Shown: positions 1 to 9,991, numbered from the stretch's first letter. The stretch is DNA of 64,000 nt from an uncultured Pseudomonadota bacterium (GCA_903838705.1 CAILZL010000039.1:1-64000), one strand, 5' to 3'. The notes: generated by a model from the sequence alone, not told the origin. Made by a program: numbers and translations.

Positions 1-870
1 AATATCTGTCAGGCCTGGGGTTATACCCGTGGTCTGCAGGGCGATGATCATGCGCTTGAAGAAGCAGTGGAGAAGGGCAAGAAGAAATATGTGGGATATG
101 AACTGCCGGGTCGCACGCTGGGAGTGATCGGACTGGGTGCCATCGGCGTGGAAGTGGCCAACGCAGCGCACTTGCTTGGTATGAAGGTGCTGGGGTTTGA
201 TCCGGCCATTACCGTGCAGCGCGCATGGCAGCTGTCGTCCGGCGTAGAGCAGGCATTGTCACTGGATGATCTGTTCGCCCGCTCGGACATGGTTACTGTG
301 CATGTGCCGTTGATTGAAGCCACCAAGGGCATGGTGAATGCTGCACGCCTGAAACTGATGCGCAAAGGCAGTGTGATCCTGAATTTTTCACGTGCCGGTA
401 TTGTGGATGAGGCTGCAATGATTGCTGCACTGGACAGTAATCATATCGGTTCTTACGTCTGTGACTTTCCGACCAATGCGGTCAAAGATCATGCAAAAAT
501 TATTGCTTTGCCGCATCTCGGTGCTTCCACTCATGAGGCCGAAGAAAACTGCGCCATCATGGTGGCCGATACCCTGCGTGAGTTTCTTGAACACGGCAAT
601 GTGCGCAATGCTGTGAATTTTCCTGAGTCGGTTCTGCCCCGCACCCAGAACTCGGTACGGTTGGCCATTGCAAATGAAAATGTGCCCAACATGGTGGGGC
701 AGATTTCCAGCGCACTGGCCAGTGCCAGTCTGAATATTGCCGACCTGCTCAACAAGTCGCGGGGAGATCTGGCGTACAGTCTGATTGATGTAGATGGTGC
801 AAACATCCCGGACTCTGTGGTGCAGCAATTGCGTGCGATTCCGGGTGTCCTGTCAGTGCGCGTACTGTAA
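1..870 (+). CDS. serA: D-3-phosphoglycerate dehydrogenase, 3' part (5' end outside window)
   Basis: This enzyme oxidises 3-phosphoglycerate with NAD, the first step of serine synthesis. The frame is open from base 1, so the N-terminal part lies outside the window and about 289 residues are visible. The Rossmann motif GLGAIG (about 133-150), the substrate-site stretch NFSRAGIVDE and the catalytic-His region PHLGASTHEAEEN are all present. The last 75 residues look like an ACT regulatory domain (NVPNMVGQISSALASASLNI), so this is the short serine-sensitive type. pheA follows 14 bases after the stop, which suggests cotranscription with the aromatic amino acid genes. Confidence 0.93.
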   Translation, partial: NICQAWGYTRGLQGDDHALEEAVEKGKKKYVGYELPGRTLGVIGLGAIGVEVANAAHLLGMKVLGFDPAITVQRAWQLSSGVEQALSLDDLFARSDMVTVHVPLIEATKGMVNAARLKLMRKGSVILNFSRAGIVDEAAMIAALDSNHIGSYVCDFPTNAVKDHAKIIALPHLGASTHEAEENCAIMVADTLREFLEHGNVRNAVNFPESVLPRTQNSVRLAIANENVPNMVGQISSALASASLNIADLLNKSRGDLAYSLIDVDGANIPDSVVQQLRAIPGVLSVRVL

Positions 871-884
871 GCGAGTGAAGTAAC

Positions 885-2075
885 GTGGCGACCCGCAAGA
901 CCAAAGCGAAAGCAGCAGCTCTCAAGCCGGTTGGCAAAGGCAGCAGTCGAAAGACCTCTGCTAAATCTGCGGATGTTCCGGCAGTGGTGCCGCCGCTGAG
1001 TGAGATACGCGCACGCATTGACGGAATAGACAACCGCTTGCTGGAGTTGCTCAGCGAACGCGCACGACTTGCTCAGGTGGTGGGGCAGTCCAAGCGGCAG
1101 CAGGAAAACATCAGTACAGCTGATTTATATCGGCCTGAACGCGAATCGCAGGTACTGCGGCGCGTACTCGAAAACAATAACGGCCCTTTGCGCAATGAGG
1201 AAGTCGCGCGCTTGTTCCGGGAAATCATGTCGGCCTGTCTTGCCCAGCAGGAGCCGTTGAAGGTCGGGTTTCTTGGCCCCGAAGGTACATTCACGCAGCA
1301 GGCGGTATACAAGCATTTCGGTCATTCTGTACGCGGTGTATCGCTGTCTTCCATTCCTGAAGTTTTTCATGAAGTCGAAGCCGGGCACACAGACTTTGGC
1401 GTGGTGCCAATCGAGAACTCCACGGGTGGAGTGGTTGAGTTCGCCATCGACATGTTCCTCAACACGCCCCTGAAAATCTGTGGCGAGATTGAGCTGCGCG
1501 TGCATCAGAATCTGATGGGCAGAATGAACGGGCTGAAAGCAATCAAGCGTGTCTGTTCACATCCGCAATCGTTATCGCAATGCCAGCAGTGGCTGCATGA
1601 ACATCTGCCGGACGTGGAGCTGATTCCTGTTGTCAGCAATTCCGAGGCCGCCCGACGTGCGCGCGATGAAGAGGGAACAGCTGCAATTGCCGGGCAGATT
1701 GCTGCCGAGATTTACAAGCTGGATATCATCGTGCCGGAAATTGAAGATCGTGCAGATAACACCACACGGTTTATCGTTCTGGGTCGCAAGTCATTTGCTC
1801 CGAGTGGCCACGATAAAACTACATTGATGGTGTCATCCGGGGATACCCAGTCGCCGGGGACTCTGCATCGCCTGCTGGCGCCTCTGGCGCGTAATCAAAT
1901 CAGCATGTCGCGTATCGAGTCACGTCCTTCGCGTCGCAAAAAGTGGGACTATGTTTTCTTCATGGATGTGGAAGGTCATATGGACACTGAGCCATTGCGT
2001 TCTGCCTTGCAGGAATTGAAGCAGCATTCGTCGCTGTTCAAGGTGCTGGGTTCGTATCCTGCTGCGGTGCTGTAA
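885..2075 (+). CDS. pheA: Bifunctional chorismate mutase / prephenate dehydratase (P-protein)
   Basis: This protein converts chorismate to prephenate and then to phenylpyruvate, the committed route to phenylalanine. It has 396 residues with a GTG start. A Lys/Ala-rich N-terminal extension of about 30 residues is followed by an AroQ-type chorismate mutase (SEIRARIDGIDNRLLELL), a prephenate dehydratase domain beginning KVGFLGPEGTFTQQA with the TTRF motif, and a C-terminal ACT domain carrying the ESRPS phenylalanine-binding motif. It is slightly longer than typical P-proteins because of the N-terminal extension. An internal start would remove that extension and cannot be excluded. serA lies immediately upstream and hisC downstream. 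Confidence 0.95.
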   Translation: MATRKTKAKAAALKPVGKGSSRKTSAKSADVPAVVPPLSEIRARIDGIDNRLLELLSERARLAQVVGQSKRQQENISTADLYRPERESQVLRRVLENNNGPLRNEEVARLFREIMSACLAQQEPLKVGFLGPEGTFTQQAVYKHFGHSVRGVSLSSIPEVFHEVEAGHTDFGVVPIENSTGGVVEFAIDMFLNTPLKICGEIELRVHQNLMGRMNGLKAIKRVCSHPQSLSQCQQWLHEHLPDVELIPVVSNSEAARRARDEEGTAAIAGQIAAEIYKLDIIVPEIEDRADNTTRFIVLGRKSFAPSGHDKTTLMVSSGDTQSPGTLHRLLAPLARNQISMSRIESRPSRRKKWDYVFFMDVEGHMDTEPLRSALQELKQHSSLFKVLGSYPAAVL

Positions 2076-2149
2076 TTGCAGACGTGCTGTGACTTTATCC
2101 GGATGAATGCCGGCCCAGACCGGCTTGTCCCGTTGCTTGCTCCCGGAAA

Positions 2150-3274
2150 ATGGCCATGACTTTCAATGCACTTGCTCTCGCCACCAGGTCAGTGCGAGCG
2201 ATCGCCCCGTACATTCCCGGCAAGCCGCTATCCGAACTGGAACGTGAATACGGCATCAGCGACAGCATCAAACTGGCTTCTAACGAAAATCCTCTGGGCC
2301 CCGGCCCGAAGGCGCGCGCTGCGATGTTGCAGGCTGCGCAGAACATCGGGCTTTATCCGGACGGCAATGGTTTTGATCTGAAGCAGGCGCTTGCAGCAAA
2401 GCATGGCTGTGACATTGATCAGATCACACTGGGTAATGGCTCCAATGATGTGCTGGTCATGCTTGCCGAGGCATTCCTCGACGCTGGCGTTGAAGCAGTT
2501 TATTCGCAATATTGCTTTGCAATTTATCCGATCGTTGTTCAGGCGACGGGGGCAACCGCGAAAATGGCTGCTGCCTGTCCGGATACACATCCGATGGCTC
2601 TGGGGCACGATCTGGAAGCCATGCTCAGTCTGGTGAATACCAGCACCCGGCTGGTGTTTATTGCCAACCCGAATAACCCGACCGGTACATGGGTGCAGGC
2701 TGCTGCTCTGAAGCGATTTATTGCGTCGGTGCCGGCTACGACACTGGTGGTGGTGGATGAGGCCTATATTGAGTATGTGCAGGACGGCGACTTTGCCGAT
2801 GCAAGTCAGTGGCTCCGTGAGTTCACGAATCTGATCGTCACGCGCACCTTCTCAAAGGCCTATGGTCTGGCGGGGCTGCGTGTTGGTTATGCTCTGTCGC
2901 ATGCGGATGTCGCGGCGGTACTCAATCGCGTCCGTCAACCATTTAATGTCAACTCCATCGCCTTGTCAGCAGCAACGGCTGCGCTGGAAGATGTGGATCA
3001 TCTGCAAAAATCCATACAACTTACCGCCAGCGGAATGCAGCAGGTTGAAAGTGGGCTGAAGAAAATGGGGCTGCGTGTATATCCATCGAAGGGCAATTTC
3101 GTATTGGTGGATTGCGGTCGTCCCGCTGCTGCAGTGAATGAAGCTCTGCTGCGGCAGGGAGTAATCGTAAGACCGGTTGCGGGATATGGTCTGCCTGCTC
3201 AGTTGCGTATCACCATTGGCACCGAGCATGAAAATGCCCGTATGCTGGCTGCACTGGCTATCGCCTTGAAATAA
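2150..3274 (+). CDS. hisC: Histidinol-phosphate aminotransferase family protein
   Basis: This is a PLP-dependent fold-type I aminotransferase of 374 residues. The PLP-lysine motif is TFSKAYGLAGLRVGY. The NPNNPTGTW and VVDEAYIEY motifs mark the cofactor pocket. Its place between pheA and aroA, away from a his operon, is that of the HisC2 paralogue of other gammaproteobacteria, which often serves tyrosine or phenylalanine transamination as well as histidine synthesis. ATGs at 2150 and 2156 are both possible starts. The aroA start codon follows the stop after 6 bases, so the genes are very likely cotranscribed. Confidence 0.93.
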   Translation: MAMTFNALALATRSVRAIAPYIPGKPLSELEREYGISDSIKLASNENPLGPGPKARAAMLQAAQNIGLYPDGNGFDLKQALAAKHGCDIDQITLGNGSNDVLVMLAEAFLDAGVEAVYSQYCFAIYPIVVQATGATAKMAAACPDTHPMALGHDLEAMLSLVNTSTRLVFIANPNNPTGTWVQAAALKRFIASVPATTLVVVDEAYIEYVQDGDFADASQWLREFTNLIVTRTFSKAYGLAGLRVGYALSHADVAAVLNRVRQPFNVNSIALSAATAALEDVDHLQKSIQLTASGMQQVESGLKKMGLRVYPSKGNFVLVDCGRPAAAVNEALLRQGVIVRPVAGYGLPAQLRITIGTEHENARMLAALAIALK

Positions 3275-3280
3275 GACACT

Positions 3281-4570
3281 ATGGAATTTCTCGATCTTCC
3301 CCCGCTGCGACGAGCCCAAGGCACGATACGACTGCCTGGCTCAAAGAGCATTTCGAACCGAACGCTGCTGCTGGCGGCCTTGTCGCAGGGAACGACCGAT
3401 ATCTGCGATCTGCTGGCTTCCGATGACACCGATCGCATGCTTGATGCCTTGCGGGTGCTGGGTCTGTCGATCGATAAGACTGGCGAGCGTGATTATCGCG
3501 TGACGGGTGCGCCGCATGGTTTTCCCAGCCAAAACGCGGAATTATTTCTGGGTAATGCCGGTACCGCTTTTCGTCCACTCACCGCAGTGCTGGCGTTGTC
3601 AGGCGGACACTACACACTCTCGGGTGTTGCCCGTATGCATGAGCGACCGATTGGTGATCTGGTGGATGCATTGCGTCAGGTGGGCGCGGATATTACTTAT
3701 CTGGGTCATGAAGGATTTCCACCACTGTTGATCAAGCCCGCTACCATCAAGCCTGCTGGTCTGGTACGTATCAGGGGCAATGTATCAAGTCAGTTTCTGA
3801 CAGCTTTGCTGATGGCTTTGCCGATGGCGGGTGTTGCAACAACGGTGGAAGTCATCGGTGAACTGATTTCAAAACCGTACATCGAGATGACTTTGAATCT
3901 CATGGCGCAGTTTGGTGTGCAGGTTCGTCGAGAAGGCTGGCAGCGCTTCACCGTACCAGGTGGGCAGCACTATGTTTCTCCCGGCCGGATGTATGTAGAA
4001 GGCGATGCGTCTTCTGCGTCCTATTTTCTTGCAGCCGGAGTTATAGCGGGCGGTCCTGTGCGTGTTGAAGGCGTAGGACGTAACAGCATTCAGGGTGATG
4101 TGGCCTTTGCCGCAGCACTGGAAAAAATCGGTGGTCAGATCAGGATGGGCGACAACTGGATAGAAGCGAGCGCGCCCGGCAGCGGCAGACTCAGCGCCTT
4201 CGATATGGATTGCAACCAGATTCCCGATGCTGCCATGACATTGGCAGTGGCAGCATTGTTCTGTGATGGTCCATCAAGGCTCACTAACATAGGTAGCTGG
4301 CGCGTCAAAGAAACAGATCGCATTGCCGCGATGGCGACTGAACTTCGCAAAGTCGGCGCTGTGGTTGAAGAGGGCAGTGACTGGTTGCGCATCACACCAC
4401 CTGCTCAGCTTACCGCGAATGCCGTGATTGATACTTATGATGATCATCGCATGGCGATGTGTTTTTCACTGGTTGCACTCGGGGGCGTGCCGGTGCGCAT
4501 CAATGATCCGAAGTGTGTGGCGAAGACCTTTCCGGAATACTTTGAAAAATTTCATACGATATCCGGTTAG
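3281..4570 (+). CDS. aroA: 3-phosphoshikimate 1-carboxyvinyltransferase (EPSP synthase)
   Basis: AroA transfers enolpyruvate from PEP to shikimate-3-phosphate, the sixth shikimate-pathway step. It has 429 residues, normal for a standalone enzyme. The N-terminal motif [18 protein letters not shown] binds substrate. The [15 protein letters not shown] segment is the PEP/glyphosate loop of class I enzymes. The later [19 protein letters not shown] and [14 protein letters not shown] motifs complete the active site. In Pseudomonas relatives aroA is fused to tyrA at this locus. Here it is not fused, and no tyrA is present between hisC and aroA. Confidence 0.96.
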   Translation: MEFLDLPPLRRAQGTIRLPGSKSISNRTLLLAALSQGTTDICDLLASDDTDRMLDALRVLGLSIDKTGERDYRVTGAPHGFPSQNAELFLGNAGTAFRPLTAVLALSGGHYTLSGVARMHERPIGDLVDALRQVGADITYLGHEGFPPLLIKPATIKPAGLVRIRGNVSSQFLTALLMALPMAGVATTVEVIGELISKPYIEMTLNLMAQFGVQVRREGWQRFTVPGGQHYVSPGRMYVEGDASSASYFLAAGVIAGGPVRVEGVGRNSIQGDVAFAAALEKIGGQIRMGDNWIEASAPGSGRLSAFDMDCNQIPDAAMTLAVAALFCDGPSRLTNIGSWRVKETDRIAAMATELRKVGAVVEEGSDWLRITPPAQLTANAVIDTYDDHRMAMCFSLVALGGVPVRINDPKCVAKTFPEYFEKFHTISG

Positions 4571-4690
4571 GGCAGTAGCCAAGCTTGTGACGATCAGGGC
4601 AATGAGTAACGCGCTATTCTCACGCCCTTGTGCGGCTTGCAATGGCTTACCTTACACTGCTGATATCGCTGATTTGTTCTGGCAGGTTTC

Positions 4691-5374
4691 ATGAGCTCCG
4701 TACCCGTTCTCACCATTGATGGTCCCAGTGGCTCCGGCAAGGGCACGCTGGCGCGGCGCGTGGCGGAAAAGCTGGGCTGGAACCTGCTGGACAGCGGGGC
4801 GTTGTACCGTCTGCTGGCGCTGGCCGGATCCCGCTACGGGCTGGAGCCCCATGATGAGGCCGGTCATGCGGCGCTGGCCGGAACCATGAATATCCGCTTC
4901 TCCGGCGATGCTTCCGGGGAAGAGCAGATCTGGCTGGGAAATGATGAGGTCAGCCGGGAATTACGCACCGAAACCGCCGGTGAGGGGGCCTCACGGGTGG
5001 CGGTAATGCCCTCGGTCAGGGCGGCGCTGACCGAGCGTCAGCGGCAATTTGCCCAGGAGCCTGGACTGGTCGCCGACGGGCGGGATATGGGCACGGTCAT
5101 TTTTCCGGACGCCCCGCTCAAGATTTTTCTGACCGCCAGTGCCGAGGAACGGGCCAGCCGCCGTTATAAGCAGTTGAAGGGCAAGGGCTTCGATGTTAGC
5201 CTTGCCGCCCTTTCGCAGGAGCTGGCCGAACGTGATCACCGCGATGCAAATCGCGCCGTGTCACCACTGAAGCCTGCCGATGACGCCGAGTTGCTGGACA
5301 GCACCGGATTGAGCATTGAGCAGGTCGAGCAGGCGGTACTGGCCTTGGCGAAAGCTCGTCAGTTGTTTCGCTGA
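4691..5374 (+). CDS. cmk: Cytidylate kinase
   Basis: Cmk phosphorylates CMP and dCMP to the diphosphates. It has 227 residues. The P-loop TIDGPSGSGKGTLARR lies at the N-terminus, followed by the LDSGALYR motif. The DGRDMGTVIFPDA stretch binds CMP, and the lid region is RASRRYKQLKGKGFDV. The gene sits between aroA and rpsA, the conserved position in gammaproteobacteria. The 120-base gap from aroA could hold its own promoter, but none stands out. Confidence 0.96.
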   Translation: MSSVPVLTIDGPSGSGKGTLARRVAEKLGWNLLDSGALYRLLALAGSRYGLEPHDEAGHAALAGTMNIRFSGDASGEEQIWLGNDEVSRELRTETAGEGASRVAVMPSVRAALTERQRQFAQEPGLVADGRDMGTVIFPDAPLKIFLTASAEERASRRYKQLKGKGFDVSLAALSQELAERDHRDANRAVSPLKPADDAELLDSTGLSIEQVEQAVLALAKARQLFR

Positions 5375-5540
5375 TTTCTGCCCACTCTCCCGTTACTCAG
5401 GGATCGAGTCGCGCCTTCGCGCCGGCAATCTCGAAGCCACACGATTTCCAGACGTCATGCAGGATGCGTGACGATTTTAACTACCCCTGGTTCAGCCGGA
5501 TGCGGGCCTGGGAAAATGCGGGTTTTGCCCAAGAGTTCAC

Positions 5541-7214
5541 ATGTCAGAAAGTTTTGCCCAGATGTTGGAAGAGAGTTTTGCCACCCAGGCGATCAAGCCC
5601 GGTGCAATTCTCACAGGTGTGGTTGTTTCCGTCAGCGATGCAGTGGTCATTATCAATGCAGGCCTGAAGAGTGAAGCCGTTATCGACGTGTCTCAGTTCA
5701 AGAACGAGGCAGGTGAAGTTGAAGTACAGGTAGGCGATGAAGTTGAAGTCGCCCTGGAAAGCATGGAAGACGGCTCAGGCGAAACTCGCCTGTCGCGTGA
5801 AAAGGCCAAGCGTGCCCGTACCTGGACCCGTCTGGAGCAGGCTTTCGAAAAGCAGGAGGTCATCAAGGGCCTCGTCAACGGTCGCGTCAAAGGCGGCTTT
5901 ACGGTGGAAATCGATTTCGTGCGGGCATTCCTGCCTGGTTCACTGGTTGATGTCCGTCCGGTTCGTGACCCGAGCTATCTGGAAGGCAAGGTACACGAGT
6001 TCAAGATCATCAAGCTCGACCAGAAGCGCAACAACGTGGTGGTTTCACGCCGCGCAGTAGTTGAGCAGGAATACAGTGCCGAGCGCTCGGAGTTGCTGGA
6101 AAAACTGCAGGAAGGCGCGATGGTGCGCGGTACCATCAAGAACCTCACCGACTACGGTGCGTTCGTGGATCTGGGTGGTATCGACGGTCTGCTGCATATC
6201 ACCGATATGGCCTGGAAGCGTGTTAAGCATCCTTCTGAAGTGGTGCAGGTCGGTCAGGAAATCGACGTGCGTATTCTCAAGTTCGACCGCGAACGTCAGC
6301 GCGTCAGTCTGGGTATCAAGCAGCTGGGCAGCGATCCATGGGAAAACATTGCCCGTCGCTACCCTGCCAATACCCGCATCTTCGGCAAGGTCACCAACAT
6401 TGCTGACTACGGCTGCTTCGTTGAAATCGAAGAAGGCGTGGAAGGTCTGGTTCACGTGTCTGAAATGGACTGGACCAACAAGAACGTTGCCCCGGCCAAG
6501 GTGGTGCACGTTGGTCAGGAAGTGGAAGTCATGGTGCTGGATATCGACGAAGAACGTCGTCGTATTTCCCTCGGCCTCAAGCAGTGCCAGACCAATCCGT
6601 GGAAGGACTTCGGCGACAGTTTCAATCGTGGCGATCATGTCAGCGGTCAGATCAAGTCGATCACCGACTTCGGCATTTTCATCGGCCTGAATGGCGGAAT
6701 TGATGGCCTGATTCATCTCTCAGATATCTCCTGGGATATCCCGGGTGAAGAAGCTGTCCGTAACTACCAGAAAGGTCAGACAGTGGATGCCATGGTGCTG
6801 GCCATTGATCCCGAGCGTGAGCGTATCTCGCTGGGCATCAAGCAGCTGGCCAAGGATCCGTTCTCGACCTGGATCGCCGAACATCCGAAGGGCACCATCG
6901 TCACCGGCAAGGTGCGTGAAGTGGATGCCAAGGGTGCCATTATCGACCTGGGTGGCGGTGTAGATGGTCACCTGCGTGCTTCTGAGCTGTCACGTGATCG
7001 CGTGGAAGATGCACGTACCCTGCTGAAGGTGGATGATGAAGTCGAAGCCAAGTTCACGGGTGTGGATCGCAAGTCGCGGACAATCGCTCTGTCGATCAAG
7101 GCCAAGGACATGCATGAAGAAGCAGAAGCGATGCAGAGCTATCGCACTGATTCTCCAAGCGGTACCAGCCTCGGCGATCTGTTGAAGGAACACATTGCCG
7201 GGCAGGATAACTAA
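5541..7214 (+). CDS. rpsA: 30S ribosomal protein S1
   Basis: S1 unwinds mRNA and helps load it on the 30S subunit. It has 557 residues, the length of the Escherichia coli protein. Six OB-fold S1 domains are visible, the last four as clear repeats containing variants of [20 protein letters not shown]. The start ATG is preceded by the purine-rich AAGAG about 6 bases upstream. A leader of about 166 bases follows cmk and may carry the autoregulatory site known for rpsA in enterics, though I could not identify a specific structure. Confidence 0.97.
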   Translation: MSESFAQMLEESFATQAIKPGAILTGVVVSVSDAVVIINAGLKSEAVIDVSQFKNEAGEVEVQVGDEVEVALESMEDGSGETRLSREKAKRARTWTRLEQAFEKQEVIKGLVNGRVKGGFTVEIDFVRAFLPGSLVDVRPVRDPSYLEGKVHEFKIIKLDQKRNNVVVSRRAVVEQEYSAERSELLEKLQEGAMVRGTIKNLTDYGAFVDLGGIDGLLHITDMAWKRVKHPSEVVQVGQEIDVRILKFDRERQRVSLGIKQLGSDPWENIARRYPANTRIFGKVTNIADYGCFVEIEEGVEGLVHVSEMDWTNKNVAPAKVVHVGQEVEVMVLDIDEERRRISLGLKQCQTNPWKDFGDSFNRGDHVSGQIKSITDFGIFIGLNGGIDGLIHLSDISWDIPGEEAVRNYQKGQTVDAMVLAIDPERERISLGIKQLAKDPFSTWIAEHPKGTIVTGKVREVDAKGAIIDLGGGVDGHLRASELSRDRVEDARTLLKVDDEVEAKFTGVDRKSRTIALSIKAKDMHEEAEAMQSYRTDSPSGTSLGDLLKEHIAGQDN

Positions 7215-7229
7215 TCGGTAATGGATGGT

Positions 7230-7262
7230 CTGGCTATTGGTTGATTCATGATCAATAGCCAG
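7230..7262 (+). terminator. Hairpin between rpsA and ihfB
   Basis: A 10-bp perfect inverted repeat (CTGGCTATTG / CAATAGCCAG) lies 16 bases after the rpsA stop, with a 13-base loop. There is no U-tract after it, so it may be an RNA-processing or stabilising hairpin or a weak terminator rather than a full intrinsic terminator. Confidence 0.45.
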
Positions 7263-7311
7263 TCATCAGCACTTCAGCAGATTTGATGGTGAGCGTAACA
7301 AGAGTCAAGCC

Positions 7312-7614
7312 ATGACCAAGTCAGAACTGATTGAACTCCTTGCTGCCAAACAGAAGCACTTGCCTGCCAAGGATGTGGAGCTGGCGGTCAAGCAGGTGCT
7401 GGAAATCATGGGTGATGCGTTGGCTGAAGGTGAACGTATCGAGATTCGTGGTTTCGGCAGTTTCTCACTGCACTATCGTCCGGCGCGTCAGGGACGCAAT
7501 CCCAAGACGGGTGATGCCGTTGCCCTGTCAGGGAAGTATGTGCCGCACTTCAAGCCAGGCAAGGATTTGCGTGAGCGAGTCGATGCCAGTGCCGGGTTAC
7601 CAATCAGGGATTGA
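7312..7614 (+). CDS. ihfB: Integration host factor subunit beta
   Basis: IHF-beta pairs with IHF-alpha to bend DNA at specific sites. It has 100 residues, typical of HU/IHF proteins. The N-terminal helices start [23 protein letters not shown]. The DNA-binding signature [22 protein letters not shown] contains the conserved Arg and Pro-bearing arm. Location directly after rpsA fixes it as the beta subunit rather than HU or IHF-alpha. A strong intrinsic terminator follows at 7656-7689. Confidence 0.96.
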   Translation: MTKSELIELLAAKQKHLPAKDVELAVKQVLEIMGDALAEGERIEIRGFGSFSLHYRPARQGRNPKTGDAVALSGKYVPHFKPGKDLRERVDASAGLPIRD

Positions 7615-7655
7615 GGCTCGGATTGCAGTTGAGTTGATCCTTGTGATGATTTCGG

Positions 7656-7689
7656 GGCGAATTCAGGAAAATCTGGATTCGCCTTTTTT
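7656..7689 (+). terminator. Rho-independent terminator after ihfB
   Basis: GGCGAAT (7656-7662) pairs with ATTCGCC (7677-7683). The stem is extended by a T-G wobble and by CAG/CTG to 11 pairs with a 6-base loop (GAAAAT). Six T residues follow directly. This is a textbook intrinsic terminator separating ihfB from lapA. Confidence 0.9.
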
Positions 7690-7731
7690 CTGGCTTCTGC
7701 TTTGTCATCCGGCAACGTACACTTCCCTGCC

Positions 7732-8019
7732 ATGAGCCGGACAACATTCATTGTGCTATTGCTGCTGGCAAGCGTGCTGGCCATGGTGTTCGTTGCTTTG
7801 AATCCCCAGCTGGTTACAGTCGAAATTGCTGTTCAGCAATTGCATGTCCGTCAGGGTGTGGTCTTGATGATTGTCTTTGTACTGGGCTTGCTTGCTGGTG
7901 TGTTGTTGCGCATCCAGTGGATAGCGGAACTGTTACGCGAGCGTGGCAGGTTGAGGCGTGCATTGAAAATTGCCGAGACCAGAGTACGTGCTGCCACAAC
8001 TGCTGAACCGGATCGCTGA
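7732..8019 (+). CDS. lapA: Lipopolysaccharide assembly protein A domain protein (LapA, DUF1049)
   Basis: This is a small inner-membrane protein that works with LapB in controlling LPS synthesis. With the ATG at 7732 it has 95 residues. An in-frame ATG at 7702 would add ten residues but lies close to the terminator. Two membrane segments are visible (FIVLLLLASVLAMVFVALNP and GVVLMIVFVLGLLAGVLL), followed by a charged cytoplasmic coil (LLRERGRLRRALKIAE). The lapB start codon overlaps the stop region (8019), so the two genes are translationally coupled. Confidence 0.87.
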   Translation: MSRTTFIVLLLLASVLAMVFVALNPQLVTVEIAVQQLHVRQGVVLMIVFVLGLLAGVLLRIQWIAELLRERGRLRRALKIAETRVRAATTAEPDR

Positions 8020-9215
8020 TGTTCAGTGAATTTCCTGTCGATTTCTGGTTGGCCTTGATGCTGGCTGTTGCCGCCGGCTGGTTTGCCCGACAGATATGGA
8101 ACAATTCGGCCAAAGCATCTGTAAAGTCACGAACCGAGCCATTCAACATCCAGTATTTTGCCGGTCTGAATCACCTGCTTAATGAGCAGCAGGATAAGGC
8201 GCTTGAGGTCTTACGTGGCCTGGCCGAAGCGGATGCCGATACGGTTGAAACCCAGCTTGCTCTGGGGCACCTGTACCGCCGGCGCGGTGAAGTGGATCGG
8301 GCCATCCACATTCATGAAAGCATCATGCAGAGAAACGGGTTGCCGGCATTTTTGCGGGAGCAGGCCAGATTCGCTCTTGGCGAGGATTATCTTAAAGCCG
8401 GTCTGCTGGACAGAGCTGAAACCTGCTTTCAGCAATTGATTGATCAACTGGGGCATCGCAGCGTGGCATTGCGCAATCTCCTGAGCATCTATGAACAGCA
8501 GGGAGACTGGCAGCAGGCTATCAGCACGTACCAGCAATTATCAGGCTTCACTTCACCTGAACATCCAACCGCATTAGCACACTATTATTGCGAGCTGGCA
8601 GAGCATGCGCAGCAGGAAGGATTGATGCAGCAGGCCAGGGACAATCTCGATAAGGCATTTATGGCGCAGCGGAATTTTCCGCGTGGCAATCTGATTAATG
8701 CTGATTTCTTTCTCGCAGCAGGTGATGCACGCAATGCTGCAGCATTGTGTAAGCGGGTGATGGAGTTGCATCCCCATTTGTTGCCGATTGCATTGCCGCG
8801 TTTCATAAAGGCGTTGCGATCACTCGGATTGAGTATGGATAACACCGATGGTGAATTGAGTCTGTCCAGTGCTGATACCAGTCAACGTGCGGCGCTGGCT
8901 TATGCTGCCATTGTGGCAAATGTGCTTGATGAACCTTATCTGTTGCAATGTTTGCCGGATTTTCTCCGGCAGGACGCCACACTTGGCGAGATGGTGCAGG
9001 CGCTGGTGGGTGAGCCTGCAACCTTGAATGCGTCGCAATTACAGAGTGTTGCGGCTGCTCTGGCTAAGATTTTTCGCCGTACTCAGCGCTATCGCTGTGT
9101 GAGCTGTGGAGTTAATACAGGATCGCACTTCTGGCAGTGTCCGGGGTGTCATAGCTGGGATACCCTGGCACCTGTAAGCCGCCTGGAATTGTCGCCGGTC
9201 AGTCGACGCGGCTGA
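8019..9215 (+). CDS. lapB: Lipopolysaccharide assembly protein B (TPR adaptor)
   Basis: LapB is a membrane-anchored TPR protein that in Escherichia coli directs LpxC to FtsH and so limits LPS synthesis. It has 398 residues. An N-terminal membrane segment (FWLALMLAVAAGWFARQI) is followed by TPR repeats such as ALGHLYRRRGEVDRAIHIHE. A C-terminal rubredoxin-like knuckle has Cys360, Cys363, Cys374 and Cys377 (CVSC and CPGC). The length and both domains match the family. The gene overlaps lapA. Confidence 0.94.
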   Translation: MFSEFPVDFWLALMLAVAAGWFARQIWNNSAKASVKSRTEPFNIQYFAGLNHLLNEQQDKALEVLRGLAEADADTVETQLALGHLYRRRGEVDRAIHIHESIMQRNGLPAFLREQARFALGEDYLKAGLLDRAETCFQQLIDQLGHRSVALRNLLSIYEQQGDWQQAISTYQQLSGFTSPEHPTALAHYYCELAEHAQQEGLMQQARDNLDKAFMAQRNFPRGNLINADFFLAAGDARNAAALCKRVMELHPHLLPIALPRFIKALRSLGLSMDNTDGELSLSSADTSQRAALAYAAIVANVLDEPYLLQCLPDFLRQDATLGEMVQALVGEPATLNASQLQSVAAALAKIFRRTQRYRCVSCGVNTGSHFWQCPGCHSWDTLAPVSRLELSPVSRRG

Positions 9216-9241
9216 GTTTTATCTTCCGGAAAGACGTGTCT

Positions 9242-9266
9242 ATTTCTGGGTTCAAAACCCAGAAAT
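9242..9266 (+). terminator. Hairpin after lapB
   Basis: An 11-bp perfect inverted repeat (ATTTCTGGGTT / AACCCAGAAAT) has only a 3-base loop and lies 27 bases after the lapB stop. It lacks a run of T afterwards, so the terminator role is likely but not certain. Confidence 0.5.
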
Positions 9267-9353
9267 GCATGTGCACACCTGCTGCCGGCGCTGTCACTAT
9301 TTCTCCCGCAGCAATGCACAAACCAATGTAACGGAAACCCCGGGAGAATAGAC

Positions 9354-9647
9354 ATGACCAATTCGATTCGTGGCTTGAAATATCTGTTGATCACCTGCCT
9401 GTCGATGATGCTGGCAGTGCCCTGCATGGCTTCAGTTGATATCAACAAGGCGGATGCAGTCACCATCGCCAAGGAGCTCAAGGGAGTAGGCCCTGCCAAG
9501 GCGAAGGCCATTGTTGACTATCGAAACAAGAATGGTGCTTTCAAGTCGGTAGATGAGCTGCTCAAGGTGAGTGGCATCGGTGAGAAGCTGTTGATACAGA
9601 ATCGCAGCAATATCGTGCTGGGTGGGGCTGAGGCGGCCAAGAAGTAA
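9354..9647 (+). CDS. ComEA-like helix-hairpin-helix protein
   Basis: This is a 97-residue exported protein. A signal peptide (about residues 1-25, ending CMASVD) is followed by a single ComEA-type tandem HhH domain: VDINKADAVTIAKELKGVG, then the second hairpin VDELLKVSGIGEKLL. Such proteins bind DNA in the periplasm, and in naturally competent bacteria ComEA pulls DNA in. Many gammaproteobacteria carry short versions of unproven role. No other competence gene is beside it. The ATG follows a purine-rich stretch (GGGAGAATAGAC). Confidence 0.85.
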   Translation: MTNSIRGLKYLLITCLSMMLAVPCMASVDINKADAVTIAKELKGVGPAKAKAIVDYRNKNGAFKSVDELLKVSGIGEKLLIQNRSNIVLGGAEAAKK

Positions 9648-9991
9648 TCAGCCAGGACTGGCAAGGGAGCGCAGGGAAGCGCATGCCATTCAGGGCAGTC
9701 GAGGTGTTCTTGGTACTGGTAAGGATTTCCCGACGCACCGGCTTGAGGAGGCCGGTGAGTCTCCCGGATCTGGACGTCCGGGGTGACGACAGGATGTGCA
9801 GTTCAAATTCAGGAAATTTTTGTCAGGCTGACAGGAGTTAGCGCATCAAGAATACCTCGACTGCCCTGGATTTCAGGAGATATGGTTGGCATAAGGTCGG
9901 TAAATGGATGTAAGACATTGTTCACAGAAAGGCAGGCGGAGTCGGCTATGATTGCAATATCTTGAACTTTGGTTTTGCATGGAGATGGGTT
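9648..9991. promoter_or_regulatory. 344-base gap between comEA-like gene and galU, with two adjacent hairpins
   Basis: No gene is seen here. Two GC-rich inverted repeats sit close together: CACCGGC/GCCGGTG (9736-9742 with 9751-9757) and CCCGGA/TCCGGG (9763-9768 with 9777-9782). Neither is followed by a T run. A TATGAT hexamer at 9947-9952 could be a galU -10 element, but no well-spaced -35 partner is evident. Confidence 0.4.

Noticed and set aside
6045-6716. 223-residue frame antisense to rpsA
   Set aside because: It is a shadow of the strongly conserved S1 repeats on the other strand and has no domain or ribosome-binding site.
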